A DNA stretch of 64,000 bases from an uncultured Caldilineaceae bacterium (GCA_951813625.1 CATOTS010000012.1:62001-126000); one strand, 5' to 3'. Positions 42,857 to 51,873 are shown, counted from the first letter of the stretch. Notes: a model not told the origin generated them from the sequence alone. A program made the numbers and translations.

Positions 42857-43646
42857 TTGCCGTGGCGCCACCATCCATGAGAAGCTCGGCGCCGGTGACG
42901 CTGGCGGCCCTGTCCGAGACGAGAAAGAGGGCCATGTCGGCGATTTCATCGGCTTCCGCCATGCGCCCCAAGGGGATCGATGCGATGCGGCTTGCGGTCG
43001 CCTCCTCCACGGAGATGCCGTGCGCGTCGGCTTCCTGGCGGGCGAGCTGGCGGGCGCGCTCGGTGTTCACCGGCCCGGGTGAGATGGCGTTGATGCGGAC
43101 GCGATATGGCGCCAGGTCCTGCGAGATTCCCTTGGTAAAGTTGATGATGGCGGCGTTGGCGGTGCCGCCTGCCAGGAATGTCGGCGTGGGATTGTGGGCC
43201 GCGGCGCCGACAATGTTGACGATGCGCCCGTCGCGCCGGGCCTTCATCTGCGGCGCAACCGCACGCACCATGCGCATATAGCCCAAAAGCTTCAGGTCCC
43301 AGGCGCCGTGGTAGGCGTCGTCGCTGAGGCTGTAGAAGTCGCCGCTCGGCGCCGAGCCGGCGTTGTTGATGAGGATGTCCACCCGCCCCCAGGTGTCGAG
43401 AGCGCGGGCTGCAACCCGTTCGACGCCCGCCGCGGTGCTCACGTCGGCGCTTTCGGCCAGCGCTTCAGCCTTGCTTTCGGGCGCGTGATCGCTGATAGCG
43501 GTCAACGCTTGCGCAAGCCGCTCCTGGTTGCGCGCCGCGATCAGCACGCTGACCCCTTCGGCGTAGAGCGCCTGCGCGCAGGCCAGGCCGATGCCGGCGC
43601 TGCCTCCGGTGATGATAGCCGTTTTGCCGGATAGGTTGAGTTGCAC
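42849..43646 (-). CDS. SDR-family protein lacking the catalytic Ser-Tyr-Lys
   Basis: A 265-residue short-chain dehydrogenase/reductase fold. The cofactor motif TGGSAGIG is at residues 13-20, NNAG at 94-97, and ISPGPVNT at 188-195. The catalytic set is absent: the places of Ser, Tyr and Lys hold Gly147, Gly160 and Asn164 (IVNIVGAAA and FLAGGTANAA). Related SDR proteins with this degenerate stretch exist, and their function is unclear. It may bind NAD(P) without normal chemistry or use different residues. It is followed directly by the MFS gene. Confidence 0.82.
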   Translation of the reverse strand: MQLNLSGKTAIITGGSAGIGLACAQALYAEGVSVLIAARNQERLAQALTAISDHAPESKAEALAESADVSTAAGVERVAARALDTWGRVDILINNAGSAPSGDFYSLSDDAYHGAWDLKLLGYMRMVRAVAPQMKARRDGRIVNIVGAAAHNPTPTFLAGGTANAAIINFTKGISQDLAPYRVRINAISPGPVNTERARQLARQEADAHGISVEEATASRIASIPLGRMAEADEIADMALFLVSDRAASVTGAELLMDGGATANV

Positions 43647-43733
43647 GGTTTTTCTGCTCCTTCGACGGTCGACATCCTGCCCGGCCTGATTTCACCGCTG
43701 CGGCTGTCGCCGCCGCCTGCACGGCGGTTCTGC

Positions 43734-44738
43734 TCAGCCGGTCATTTCGTCTGCGCCGTTATAGATTTCGCAACTTGGAAAGGTCAGCGAGAACCCGTAC
43801 CAGCGGGAGAACAGATGCAGCGGCTGTGCAACCGGCAGTTCGGCTCCGTCGGCGTCGTAAAGCCTGCCGTTGCGGATGGAACCGCCGCTGTCCAGGCGCA
43901 GCTCGTCGCCGTCCCACTCGGCCTGCTTGACGTCGACGAAGACGGGCGCCGGCGTGCCGGAGACCGGGTCGAGATAGACCAGCATCATGCTGTCGGCGAA
44001 ACGGTCGATCAAAAGGCCGCCGTTCGCTTTGATGAGGTCGAGCGGGTAGTAGCGGCTGATGTCGTCCGTCCAGACGCCCAGCCCCATATCCAATCGCGGC
44101 CGCCGCGGGTCCTCAGCGCCCATGGAGCCGGCGAACCCGGGCGGCATAAAGCGCCCCCTGCCCAACTTCTGCAGAAGCTTCGCCACCCGGTCAATCAGTC
44201 CGAACGGCAGTGGGAGCCGCGAACGGGCGATGCCGGCATCCGGGTACTGCGCCAGCGCCTGGTCTGCCCGCATATGGCGCAGGGGCGCCAACTCCAGTTG
44301 CCGTCCCTTCAACGGGCCGTGCAGACACTCGCCGGTGATGTGATCCCAATAGGAGCCGGTCTGGTGATCCCCCATCAGCGACATGCCGTTGTAGATGCCG
44401 CGGGTCGCAAACGTGTGGACCTTGCCGTCGACAGTTGGCGTCAGACTGACGCCGCTGTTGCAGGGCGCTCAGAAGGTGGCGAGAAACGGTACGCCATTCA
44501 ACTCTCCCTGCGCCACATGATGGAAGACCATCTGGTCGGTGAACAGAGCCAGGGCCGCGCCGTCGCGCTCCAGCAGAAGCAGCGGCGTCTCGGGGCGGAC
44601 CTGCCCGCGCGTCACCGCGTCGGCCAGCGGCTCGGTCCGCTGCACTGCTATCGGACGGAACATATCTCGCTTGCTGAGGATCGCCCGTTTTGCGTCAAAA
44701 GCCGTCGCTGCAGTCAGTTCGTTTGTGATCTCTTCCAT
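43734..44738 (-). CDS. DUF3179-family protein with in-frame TGA (candidate selenoprotein)
   Basis: Read through one TGA at 44469-44471, this is a 334-residue protein of the DUF3179 family. The ATG at 44738 has GAGGAG about 7 nt upstream. The N-terminal part ends ...GVPFLATF, then the TGA (codon 90), then APCNSGVSLTPTV. The family normally has C-x-x-C here, so the TGA stands for the first Cys, giving U-x-x-C. The second half contains the conserved GMSLMGDHQTGSYWDHITG and ECLHGPLKG segments. A hairpin just past the TGA fits a bacterial SECIS. A plain nonsense mutation is the alternative, giving two fragments (43734-44384 and 44469-44738). The function of DUF3179 is unknown; a redox role would fit U-x-x-C. 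Confidence 0.65.
44432..44457 (-). promoter_or_regulatory. Candidate SECIS element in the DUF3179 coding sequence
   Basis: On the minus strand GGCGTCA and TGACGCC form a perfect 7-bp stem around the loop GTC (44453-44437), extended below by a CAG/CTG pairing after a small internal loop. The loop starts with G, 22 nt after the TGA. This is within the distance and loop rules I know for bacterial SECIS elements. Confidence 0.55.
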
Positions 44739-44776
44739 TGTTAGCTCCTCTGCTGGCGGAAGTCCACAATCAGACT

Positions 44777-44833
44777 GTGACGCGCCATTGCGGTGACGCG
44801 CCATTGCGGTGACGCGCTATTGCGGTGACGCGC
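44777..44833. repeat. 16-bp tandem repeat, about 3.6 copies
   Basis: GTGACGCGCCATTGCG is repeated at 44777, 44793, 44809 (one change, C to T) and 44825 (partial), filling the gap between galM and the DUF3179 gene. Confidence 0.85.
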
Positions 44834-45889
44834 CTATGGTTCTGTAGAGAAACGGAAGACGGTCGTCTCGCTGTACTCCTCGCCGGGCCGCAGAACGACC
44901 GAAGGGAAGTTCGGCTGGTTGGGCGCGTTGGGAAAATGCTGCGTCTCCAGGCAGAAACCGCCGTGATCGGGATAGATCTGCCCGCCTTTGCCCGCGCTCG
45001 ACGTCTCCATCAGGTTGCCGGTATAGAACTGCATGCCCGGTTGGGTCGTCAGCACCTCCAGCACGCGTCCGCTGGCCGGCTCGCTGACGCGGGCCGCCAG
45101 CCGCAGCGTACCGGGCGCGCCGTTGAGGACAAAGTTGTGATCGTAGCCGCCGCCGAAGCGGATCTGCTCGTCGTCGGCAGCGATGCGCGCGCCGATGGCG
45201 GTCGGCTGGCGGAAGTCCAAGGGCGTTCCGGTTACGTCGCGCAGTTCGCCCGTCGGAATCAGCGTACTGTCCATCGCCGTGAACGCGTCGGCGTTGATCA
45301 TGGCCATATGGTCGAGGATCGTGCCGCGCCCGGCCAGATTGAAGTAGCTGTGATTGGTCAGGTTGACGATTGTGGGCGCGTCGCAGGTGGCGCGGTAGTC
45401 GAGACGCAGGGCGTTGTCGTCATCGAGGCTAACCGTCACTTCAGTATCGAGCGCGCCCGGGTAGAGGTCCTCGCCGTCCGGGCTGTGGTAGGCGAGTCGC
45501 AAGCCGACTGTTTGTTCATTTTGGAACGGCTTCGCTTGCCAGACGACCTTGTCGAAGCCGCCTTCACCGCCGTGCAGATGGTCGTCGCCGAGGTTGCGGG
45601 CGAGCTGGTAGCGCACACCGTCCAACTCGAAGCTGGCGCCTCGGATGCGGTTGGCAAAGCGGCCCACGAGCACGCCGAAAAAGGGATGGTCGGTCAGATA
45701 TTCGTCGAGCGTATCGAAGCCGAGCACGACGTCACCCGGCTGGCCGTTGCGGTCCGGCGCCGTGATGGTGCGGATCAGCCCGCCGTATTCGAGCACGTCC
45801 ACCTGTACACCACTGTTGTTGGCGAGCGTGTACTGCCTGACCGGTTGCCCGCTCCTGGTCTTGCCGAAGGCCTGGCTGCTGAGTCTCAT
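44834..45889 (-). CDS. galM: Aldose 1-epimerase (mutarotase)
   Basis: A 351-residue beta-sandwich enzyme. VLGFDTLDEYL and GRFANRIRGASF are N-terminal family motifs, NLTNHSYFNLAG holds the catalytic-acid His region, GGGYDHNFVL follows, and PDHGGFCLETQHFPNAPN near the C-terminus holds the catalytic Glu (in LETQ). It converts alpha and beta anomers of aldoses. The ATG has GGAGCGG about 6 nt upstream. It lies 47 bp after a Gfo/Idh/MocA dehydrogenase gene, which fits a sugar-oxidation module in which the mutarotase supplies the right anomer. Confidence 0.92.
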   Translation of the reverse strand: MRLSSQAFGKTRSGQPVRQYTLANNSGVQVDVLEYGGLIRTITAPDRNGQPGDVVLGFDTLDEYLTDHPFFGVLVGRFANRIRGASFELDGVRYQLARNLGDDHLHGGEGGFDKVVWQAKPFQNEQTVGLRLAYHSPDGEDLYPGALDTEVTVSLDDDNALRLDYRATCDAPTIVNLTNHSYFNLAGRGTILDHMAMINADAFTAMDSTLIPTGELRDVTGTPLDFRQPTAIGARIAADDEQIRFGGGYDHNFVLNGAPGTLRLAARVSEPASGRVLEVLTTQPGMQFYTGNLMETSSAGKGGQIYPDHGGFCLETQHFPNAPNQPNFPSVVLRPGEEYSETTVFRFSTEP

Positions 45890-45936
45890 TTTTTCCGCTC
45901 CGCAACTGCTGCCCGCTTTAATTGGTCTCTTTGTCG

Positions 45937-46929
45937 CTATCCATCCGCCTTCTGCCGGTACTCGGCCAGCATCTGGTCCATCACCCAGGACGTGCGCGCG
46001 CCGCTGATGCCGGTGCTGGGGCAGCGCCCGCGGTCGTTCAGCTCGTCGACGATCGTCTGGATGAGCGGCTGGTGCACGTGGTCCGGCTGGGTTACCGGGA
46101 TCTGCCGGGCGCCGGCGCCGGTCGTGAGCAGGATGGGGCTGGCGTCGAAGCAGACGTAGCCGATACGTCCCTTGGTACCTTCGATCTCGGTCCAGTCCAG
46201 GTTCTCGAAACCGGTGAACATCCAAGTGCCCGTGCCCTGCACGCCGCACTCGAATGTGAAGCTCCCACTGACGATGTCCTCGGCGTCGTAGAGGCCCGCC
46301 TGATTGGCCGCGAAACCCTGGACACGGCTGATGGGTCCGAGGAAATAGTCGAGAATGTCCAACATGTGCGAGCCCAGGTCCAGGAAGAGGCCGGCGCCGG
46401 CGATCTCCGGGTCAACGCGCCATCCGAGCTGGTCCGGGAAAGAGTCGTCAGGCTTGGGCCTCCCGTAGAAGCGGACCAGGACCGAACGCACGTCACCGAT
46501 CGCGCCCTGTTCGAGCAGCTCCTGTACTTTCAGAAATTTGGGCAGCCGCCGCCGGTAGTAGCCGACCCACAGCGGTACGCCGGCGTCTTCGCAGGCGCGC
46601 ATCATCGTCTGGCACTCGTCGTAACTGCGCGCCATCGGCTTTTCCACGTAGACCGGCTTGCCGGCCGCCGCCGACTTGCAGGTGTATTCCATGTGGGTAT
46701 CGGGCGGTGTGGCGACGTAGACCGCGTCCACCTCAGGATCGTTGATCAGCCTGTCGCCGTCGTCGTACCAACGGGCCACGCCATGGCGGCGGGCATAGTC
46801 GGCGGCGAGCTCCCCGTTGCGGCGCATCACGGCCACGAGCGCAGAGTCTTCCGCCTTGTACAGGCCGGGGCCGCTCTTGACCTCGCAGACGTCCCCGCAG
46901 CCGACGATCCCCCAGCGGATTTTGGGCAT
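45937..46929 (-). CDS. Gfo/Idh/MocA-family sugar dehydrogenase
   Basis: A 330-residue enzyme of normal length. IRWGIVGCGDV (4-14) is the NAD(P)-binding GxGxxG-type start, AVYVATPPDTH follows, and PVYVEKPMARS has the catalytic EKP lysine. GAGLFLDLGSHMLDILDYFLG is the canonical G-G-x-x-x-D-x-G-x-H substrate helix. It probably oxidises a sugar or sugar-derived polyol. A GAGG box lies ~9 nt before the ATG. It is grouped with galM downstream and the CehA-like protein upstream, all on the same strand. Confidence 0.88.
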   Translation of the reverse strand: MPKIRWGIVGCGDVCEVKSGPGLYKAEDSALVAVMRRNGELAADYARRHGVARWYDDGDRLINDPEVDAVYVATPPDTHMEYTCKSAAAGKPVYVEKPMARSYDECQTMMRACEDAGVPLWVGYYRRRLPKFLKVQELLEQGAIGDVRSVLVRFYGRPKPDDSFPDQLGWRVDPEIAGAGLFLDLGSHMLDILDYFLGPISRVQGFAANQAGLYDAEDIVSGSFTFECGVQGTGTWMFTGFENLDWTEIEGTKGRIGYVCFDASPILLTTGAGARQIPVTQPDHVHQPLIQTIVDELNDRGRCPSTGISGARTSWVMDQMLAEYRQKADG

Positions 46930-47011
46930 GACGCTATCCTCGCTTCAAGTTGTACTTGGTTACCGTTGCTGCATTGTACCACGAGTCTGTTGGGGCTATG
47001 ATTTGTGGCCG

Positions 47012-49576
47012 CTACGCCCCATCTTCATGTCCATGCAGCGGCGTGTGCTCGTGGTAGACGCCGTGCGCGTGCATGCGCTGGTGCAACCGGTTGTGGGCCG
47101 CTTCGAGCACGGCGCGCATCTCGCGGAAGCGCTGCGCGTGCGGGCGCGGCGCGATTGTGTCGACGTAGGCGAGCGCGCCCTCGATCTGCTCCAGCACCGC
47201 GGAGGCGTCCGGCTGGTTGAAGAGTGGGCTGTCCGCTACCAGCGTCTGCACTGCGCTGGTGTGGGCTGCAATCTCCCCCTCCGTGCCGACATAACTGCCG
47301 CGCACGCGCAGCGCTATCCACGATGAAGCCGTGACCGGCACTTGCAGGCTGCCCGACGCGCTGAACTGACCGCCTACGTCGACCTGGTCGACGACCAGCC
47401 CGCCCTGGATCACCTCCACCTGCTGAATTGGCGGCTGCACGGCCTCGACGCGCCAATCGACGCCAACGCTTCCGCCGCCGGCCGTCAACTGCACCTGTCC
47501 GCCTGGCACAACGCCCTCAACGGTCAACTCAGCCAGCGGGCCGATCGTCATAAAGGTGTTGCCCGCCTGCACCGCGGCCATCCAATTGTCGTAGGTGAAC
47601 TCCCGGTCGCCCATGTGCGCGTATGTGCGGACGCCGCCCAACTGTGACGAGGCCGCCATCTTGTCGGAGCCGCCCACAATCGGCAGTTGATAGCCCAGGT
47701 TGAGATAGCGGTACCAGTCGGCGATGCCGTAGGGATTGAGTTCCCGTTCGCAGGGGTTGAAGGTCATCATCTCGATCGCGTGGACGAGGCCGAGGACGAT
47801 GTCGGCGGCCCGTTCCAGCTGCGGATTGGGTGCGTGGGGCAGCACGACAAGCCCGCCCTGGTCGATGCAGCGCTGCGCCCATTCGGCCATCACCACCTCC
47901 TGCGGATCGCCCAGGGCCGATTCGGTCGGTCCGCCGCTGCACAGGGGGTGGATCATCGGACCGTTGTAGCCCAGCAGAGAGATGTGGCCGAGAATCTGCA
48001 TACGATTTTCCGTGCCGACCCGCACCAGAAACTCGCCGTCGCCGCCGAACTCGCGCGCGCCGAAGGTCGTCTTGCCGTCAAAATCGCTGACGTTGCTATA
48101 CATCTCGCCCCACTGGCTGGCGAGAAGATTGACGACATGCACGTCCTCGGCCTGGCCCTCCAGCAGCGCTGTCGAGGGGCTGAGGAAGTGGACATGCGTA
48201 TCGGCGGTGACCCAGCCCTTCTCCCGCCAGGGCAGCACGCGCTCCAGCTCGAAGACCAATTCATCGGTGTCGGGCGCGATCGTGACCTGACGGCGGATGG
48301 GCGCGGTCTCATAACCCTTGGTGATCTCTACATAGACATCGCCAAGGGGCATGTCCACCTCGCAATGACCGTCGATGTAGCCGTACTGGTTGCGGCTGTT
48401 CACAAACTCACCGTAATTGTCCTCGAACCAGAAGGGATTGACCTTGCGGTGTCGGCCGCGCGGAGGCAGATATTCGCCGTGCGCGCCGTGGAAATGGATG
48501 CGCACAGGAACGAGGTTGTTCGTCCCCTTCTGTACCACCCGCACGTTGACAAGCCGGTGGGCCGGCTCGACCGCGGCGATGCCGTCCGTAGGCTGGCCTT
48601 CTGCGAGGCCTGCCAGGTCATAGACGATCGGTTCGTCGGTGTCGACGCCGACGTGCAGCCATGCCTGGGGATGCGCGCTGTACTCTACAATCAGATCGCG
48701 CTGGGAGACGGCTGGCTGGACATTGGCTTCGTCGCCCAGCCAGCGTTCGCCGTCATAATCGAGCGCAGCGCGCGCGGAGATGACGTAGCCCAAGTCGATG
48801 GCGAGGTCCTCGTACTCGTCAAGCGCGTTGAATTGGACGTCCTCGGGCAGCGTCAGGCGCAGTTTGCGGCGTATACCGGGGCGAATAGGATTCTCGGTCA
48901 GGCTCGTCAGGCTGATGGCGTAGACGGTCGATTTTTCATCGCGCGGCTCCAGAATCAGGCGGCGGATGGGCCGTTCCGGATGTGGGTTCTCTAGCGCGTA
49001 CAGCCACACCTTCTCTCCCATCTCCTCCCGTCCCGATCTGGTGCGGGTCTCCCCGCGGCCGTATTCGTTGGTCGGGGCTCGCCCCAACAGTGTTTCCTCG
49101 CTGGCTGAGTTGAAGGCAATTGATCTCTCGGCTGGCAAGGCCTCAAACGCGCTGCCGCCCCAGACACTGCGGCTCTGCTGGATGGCGAAACGGCGCAGGA
49201 CCGCCGTTTCGTGACGCGCGCCGTCGTCATATTCGAAGATGTAGGAAGAGACATGATCGCCCAGCGCATTGCCGTCGAGCGCGAAGTCGGCGAAGTCGTC
49301 GAGGTAGTTGGTGACGCGGTCGGCTACGGCGTGTAGAAAGACGACGTGGGCGGCGTGCGCGCCCCCCAGGTCGACGATGACCGGCTCGGCGTCCAGCAGA
49401 ATGACGGCGCGGCCTTCGGCTTCACCCAGCAGGAAGGGGATGCCGTTGAAGGCGTCGGCGCCGCTCCGGCCAGCAAGAGAAGCGGGCACTTGCACCGACT
49501 CGGGCAACTCGGCGCGGCAGGCATTGAAGGACATCGACAAATCAACAGGCGTGAAGTGTGGGGAGACTGGATTCAT
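47012..49576 (-). CDS. CehA/McbA-family metallohydrolase
   Basis: An 854-residue protein. The first ~450 residues are beta-rich and unlike a known enzyme. The metal-binding hydrolase domain starts near GWVTADTHVHF (DTHVH, PHP-type motif) and continues with GHISLLGYNGP, VVLPHAPNP and VGGSDKMA, a pattern of the CehA/McbA group, whose founding members hydrolyse carbaryl. The end is His-rich (HGVYHEHTPLHGHEDG). The natural substrate is unknown; ester or amide bonds are likely. The ATG has GGAGAG 3-8 nt upstream. A broken, partial copy of the same gene lies at 52091-52498. Confidence 0.78.
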   Translation of the reverse strand: MNPVSPHFTPVDLSMSFNACRAELPESVQVPASLAGRSGADAFNGIPFLLGEAEGRAVILLDAEPVIVDLGGAHAAHVVFLHAVADRVTNYLDDFADFALDGNALGDHVSSYIFEYDDGARHETAVLRRFAIQQSRSVWGGSAFEALPAERSIAFNSASEETLLGRAPTNEYGRGETRTRSGREEMGEKVWLYALENPHPERPIRRLILEPRDEKSTVYAISLTSLTENPIRPGIRRKLRLTLPEDVQFNALDEYEDLAIDLGYVISARAALDYDGERWLGDEANVQPAVSQRDLIVEYSAHPQAWLHVGVDTDEPIVYDLAGLAEGQPTDGIAAVEPAHRLVNVRVVQKGTNNLVPVRIHFHGAHGEYLPPRGRHRKVNPFWFEDNYGEFVNSRNQYGYIDGHCEVDMPLGDVYVEITKGYETAPIRRQVTIAPDTDELVFELERVLPWREKGWVTADTHVHFLSPSTALLEGQAEDVHVVNLLASQWGEMYSNVSDFDGKTTFGAREFGGDGEFLVRVGTENRMQILGHISLLGYNGPMIHPLCSGGPTESALGDPQEVVMAEWAQRCIDQGGLVVLPHAPNPQLERAADIVLGLVHAIEMMTFNPCERELNPYGIADWYRYLNLGYQLPIVGGSDKMAASSQLGGVRTYAHMGDREFTYDNWMAAVQAGNTFMTIGPLAELTVEGVVPGGQVQLTAGGGSVGVDWRVEAVQPPIQQVEVIQGGLVVDQVDVGGQFSASGSLQVPVTASSWIALRVRGSYVGTEGEIAAHTSAVQTLVADSPLFNQPDASAVLEQIEGALAYVDTIAPRPHAQRFREMRAVLEAAHNRLHQRMHAHGVYHEHTPLHGHEDGA

Positions 49577-49653
49577 GGGACTCTCCGTTTGTTGCGCATC
49601 TCGCGGCGGTTGGTGCAACAATTTCTCTCGTCAGCCTTCGCGGAACGACCGCG

Positions 49654-50802
49654 TCAGGATGCTGCCAGCCAGCAGTCGAACCAGTCGAATGCATCCGACT
49701 GCATCTCAAGGTCGAACTTGTGATCACCTGCGTAGAAAGCGCAGCGGTAGCTGCCGGGCGCATCGGCTTTATCGTAGATTTCACGCAAAATGGCGTCGGC
49801 CCGCTCCATCTCGGGACGGGTGAACAGCGGGTCCTCGCTGTTGTTCTGAACCAACGTCGGCAGCGGCGCCCGCATCCCCAGAATGTCCGGATAGTCCATC
49901 TCGGTGGGCAGATGAGGTACGTAGATCATCCACGTGTGGCTGTGGCTCTTGTTGAGCAGATAGTCGCGCCAGGTAGTCATCATGCCGACGCAGACCGCGC
50001 AGCGCACGCGGTCGTCCAGCCCGGCCAGGTAGACTGTGCGCAGCCCGCCGCCGGACAGTCCGCCAATGCCGACGCGGCTCGGGTCCACGTCGTCGCGGGC
50101 GCAGAGCACATCCAGCGCCCGTAGATCCTCGGCCAGCCACACACCGGGCCAGGTCGTGCCGGCGCTGAACAGGGATTTCGCCAGGATCGATTCGTGGCCG
50201 TTTGCCCAGCGGTTGTAGGCCTCGATGTATTCAGGTTCATCCGACTCGACCGCGTCCATCCCGTCGCGGATATGCGGAGGAACGTCAGCGATGCGGATGC
50301 GGCGGCTGCCGAAGGCGAAGGCATCGGGCACGAGTACGGCATAGCCGCGCTGGGCAAGGCGATTGGCCCAGGGTACATCGCCATAAGCCCGCCTCCGGTG
50401 CTCGATGTTGACCGCGTTCTGCTGCTCCTGCGTGCGTGTGATCTTCTGCCAGCCGTGGAACTTGTGGCCGCCGTGATCGTGCAGGGCCAGCACGCCGGGC
50501 AGCGGGCCGGGCGCGGCGGCCGGTTTCAACAGGACGGCCGCAGTGCGCGGGCCGTAGGGCAGTTGCCAGGAGAGTGTCTCCACGCGCAGACCGTCATACT
50601 CATGCTGCCGCTCAATCCGCACCTCTGGCAGGTCGCCTGTGTCCGGCATCGCCAGCCGTTCGCGAAATCGCTGTCGTGCAGCAGGCCGCCAGGCGGCCGG
50701 ATCGGTCCAATGGGTATGGCGGAAGGAGAGATAGTTCGGCCCTTCACCCGCAAGGGCAGCCGCCCATGTGCCGTAGGCGCCGAGCATCGAATGTGAGGTC
50801 AT
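49654..50802 (-). CDS. Alpha/beta hydrolase (dienelactone-hydrolase/acetyl-xylan-esterase type)
   Basis: About 382 residues. PGVLALHDHGGHKFHG provides the oxyanion region, GIGGLSGGGLRTVYLAG contains the nucleophile elbow G-x-S-x-G, NNSEDPLFTRPEM the acid loop and YAGDHKF the catalytic His. This is a serine hydrolase that would cleave esters, lactones or acyl groups from carbohydrates or xenobiotics. It is first in the long minus-strand run and precedes the CehA-like gene by 77 bp. The ATG chosen has AGGAAG about 9 nt upstream; the in-frame longer form adds a poorly conserved leader. Confidence 0.83.
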   Translation of the reverse strand: MTSHSMLGAYGTWAAALAGEGPNYLSFRHTHWTDPAAWRPAARQRFRERLAMPDTGDLPEVRIERQHEYDGLRVETLSWQLPYGPRTAAVLLKPAAAPGPLPGVLALHDHGGHKFHGWQKITRTQEQQNAVNIEHRRRAYGDVPWANRLAQRGYAVLVPDAFAFGSRRIRIADVPPHIRDGMDAVESDEPEYIEAYNRWANGHESILAKSLFSAGTTWPGVWLAEDLRALDVLCARDDVDPSRVGIGGLSGGGLRTVYLAGLDDRVRCAVCVGMMTTWRDYLLNKSHSHTWMIYVPHLPTEMDYPDILGMRAPLPTLVQNNSEDPLFTRPEMERADAILREIYDKADAPGSYRCAFYAGDHKFDLEMQSDAFDWFDCWLAAS

Positions 50803-50927
50803 CGCGTCGCTTCCTGGTGCAATCGTCGGAAAAGGGTTACAAGGCCGCTTCACGCCAGTTCAATGCAGCCCGCGCTGTGGCAGATTATAAAGCAGGAGCG
50901 GGGCGCGCGGAAAGGCAGGCAAACAAG

Positions 50928-50960
50928 AAGGGGAGGTCGAAGCAGCGCCGACCTCCCCTT
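50928..50960 (-). terminator. Terminator of the VOC gene
   Basis: AAGGGGAGGTCG and CGACCTCCCCTT form a perfect 12-bp stem around a 9-nt loop, followed on the minus strand by CTTGTTTG. It lies 115 bp after the VOC stop. Confidence 0.75.
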
Positions 50961-51075
50961 TGTTTGTCTTCATGGCATCGACCTGGACCGGGAGCCCATT
51001 CCCTGCGAATTCAAGCGGATCCACACGCAAGGATTTCGCATAGCGGTCTTTGGCCGGGTCTCAACCCGAACGCCC

Positions 51076-51873
51076 CTAGTAGCCAGGTGGGGCGTCGACC
51101 GGTCCGTCGAACTGCATCGCGGTGAAGACGCCGCCCTGCGGATCCCCGACGACGGCGAAGCGGCCAACCGTGCCGGTATCGGTCGGGGGGACGTGAATGG
51201 CGCCGCCGAGTTCCTTTGCCCTGGCCGCGGTCGCCTCGATATCCTCCGACATGAAGTAGACGCCCCAATTGGGCGGAACTTCGCCCCAGGATTCGTCCAT
51301 CTGCAACATGCCGGCCTGCATGCGCTCGCCCAGTTTGAAGAGGTGGTAGCCGTTGGGGTCCTGGTCGCGGCCCCAGTCGAAGACGGTCTGATAGAACTTG
51401 TGCGCGGTTTCGGGATCCTTTGTCTGCAACTCACTCCAGACCCACGCGTTTGGCATGTTGACCAGCTGCGCGCCGATGTGTTCCTTTGGCTGCCACAGGC
51501 TGACCATGGCGCCGGTCGGGTCCTGTAGCACACCCAATCGTCCCGATTCCATGACATCCATCGGCTCCATAGCAAGGGTCCCGCCGGCTGCCGTCGCCTT
51601 GGCGATCACGGCGTCGATGTCATCGTGTTTGATGTAGGATGACCAGATCGGCGGGATGTTCTGGGCCATCATCTCCGCCGGCAGATTGCTCAGGCCGGCG
51701 ACGTTGTACCCCTCTATTTGGCACAGTGAATAATGGCTGCCCATCGGCGTGGACATGTCGTAGTAGTCCCACCCGAAGAGGCCGCTGTAGAACTCTTTGG
51801 CTGCCGGGACGTCGCTGGTGGCGAGGTCTACCCAGCAGAACATATTGTTCGGATAACTCTTTACTACCTGCAT
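51076..51873 (-). CDS. VOC-superfamily (glyoxalase-like) protein
   Basis: A 265-residue protein with two vicinal-oxygen-chelate modules, ~residues 11-130 and ~140-255, each with the paired beta-alpha-beta pattern (CWVDLATSDVPAAKEFYSGLFGW and WSELQTKDPETAHKFYQTVFDW, quoted by position 13-35 and 146-167). Known relatives include glyoxalases, ring-cleavage dioxygenases and resistance proteins; most two-module actinobacterial/Chloroflexi types are of unknown substrate. An AAGGAGA box lies about 7 nt before the ATG. It is a single-gene unit with its own terminator. Confidence 0.85.
   Translation of the reverse strand: MQVVKSYPNNMFCWVDLATSDVPAAKEFYSGLFGWDYYDMSTPMGSHYSLCQIEGYNVAGLSNLPAEMMAQNIPPIWSSYIKHDDIDAVIAKATAAGGTLAMEPMDVMESGRLGVLQDPTGAMVSLWQPKEHIGAQLVNMPNAWVWSELQTKDPETAHKFYQTVFDWGRDQDPNGYHLFKLGERMQAGMLQMDESWGEVPPNWGVYFMSEDIEATAARAKELGGAIHVPPTDTGTVGRFAVVGDPQGGVFTAMQFDGPVDAPPGY

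Noticed and set aside
47687..48994. 435-codon plus-strand open frame opposite the CehA-like gene
   Set aside because: It is the antisense shadow of a high-GC gene whose own strand has clear family motifs.
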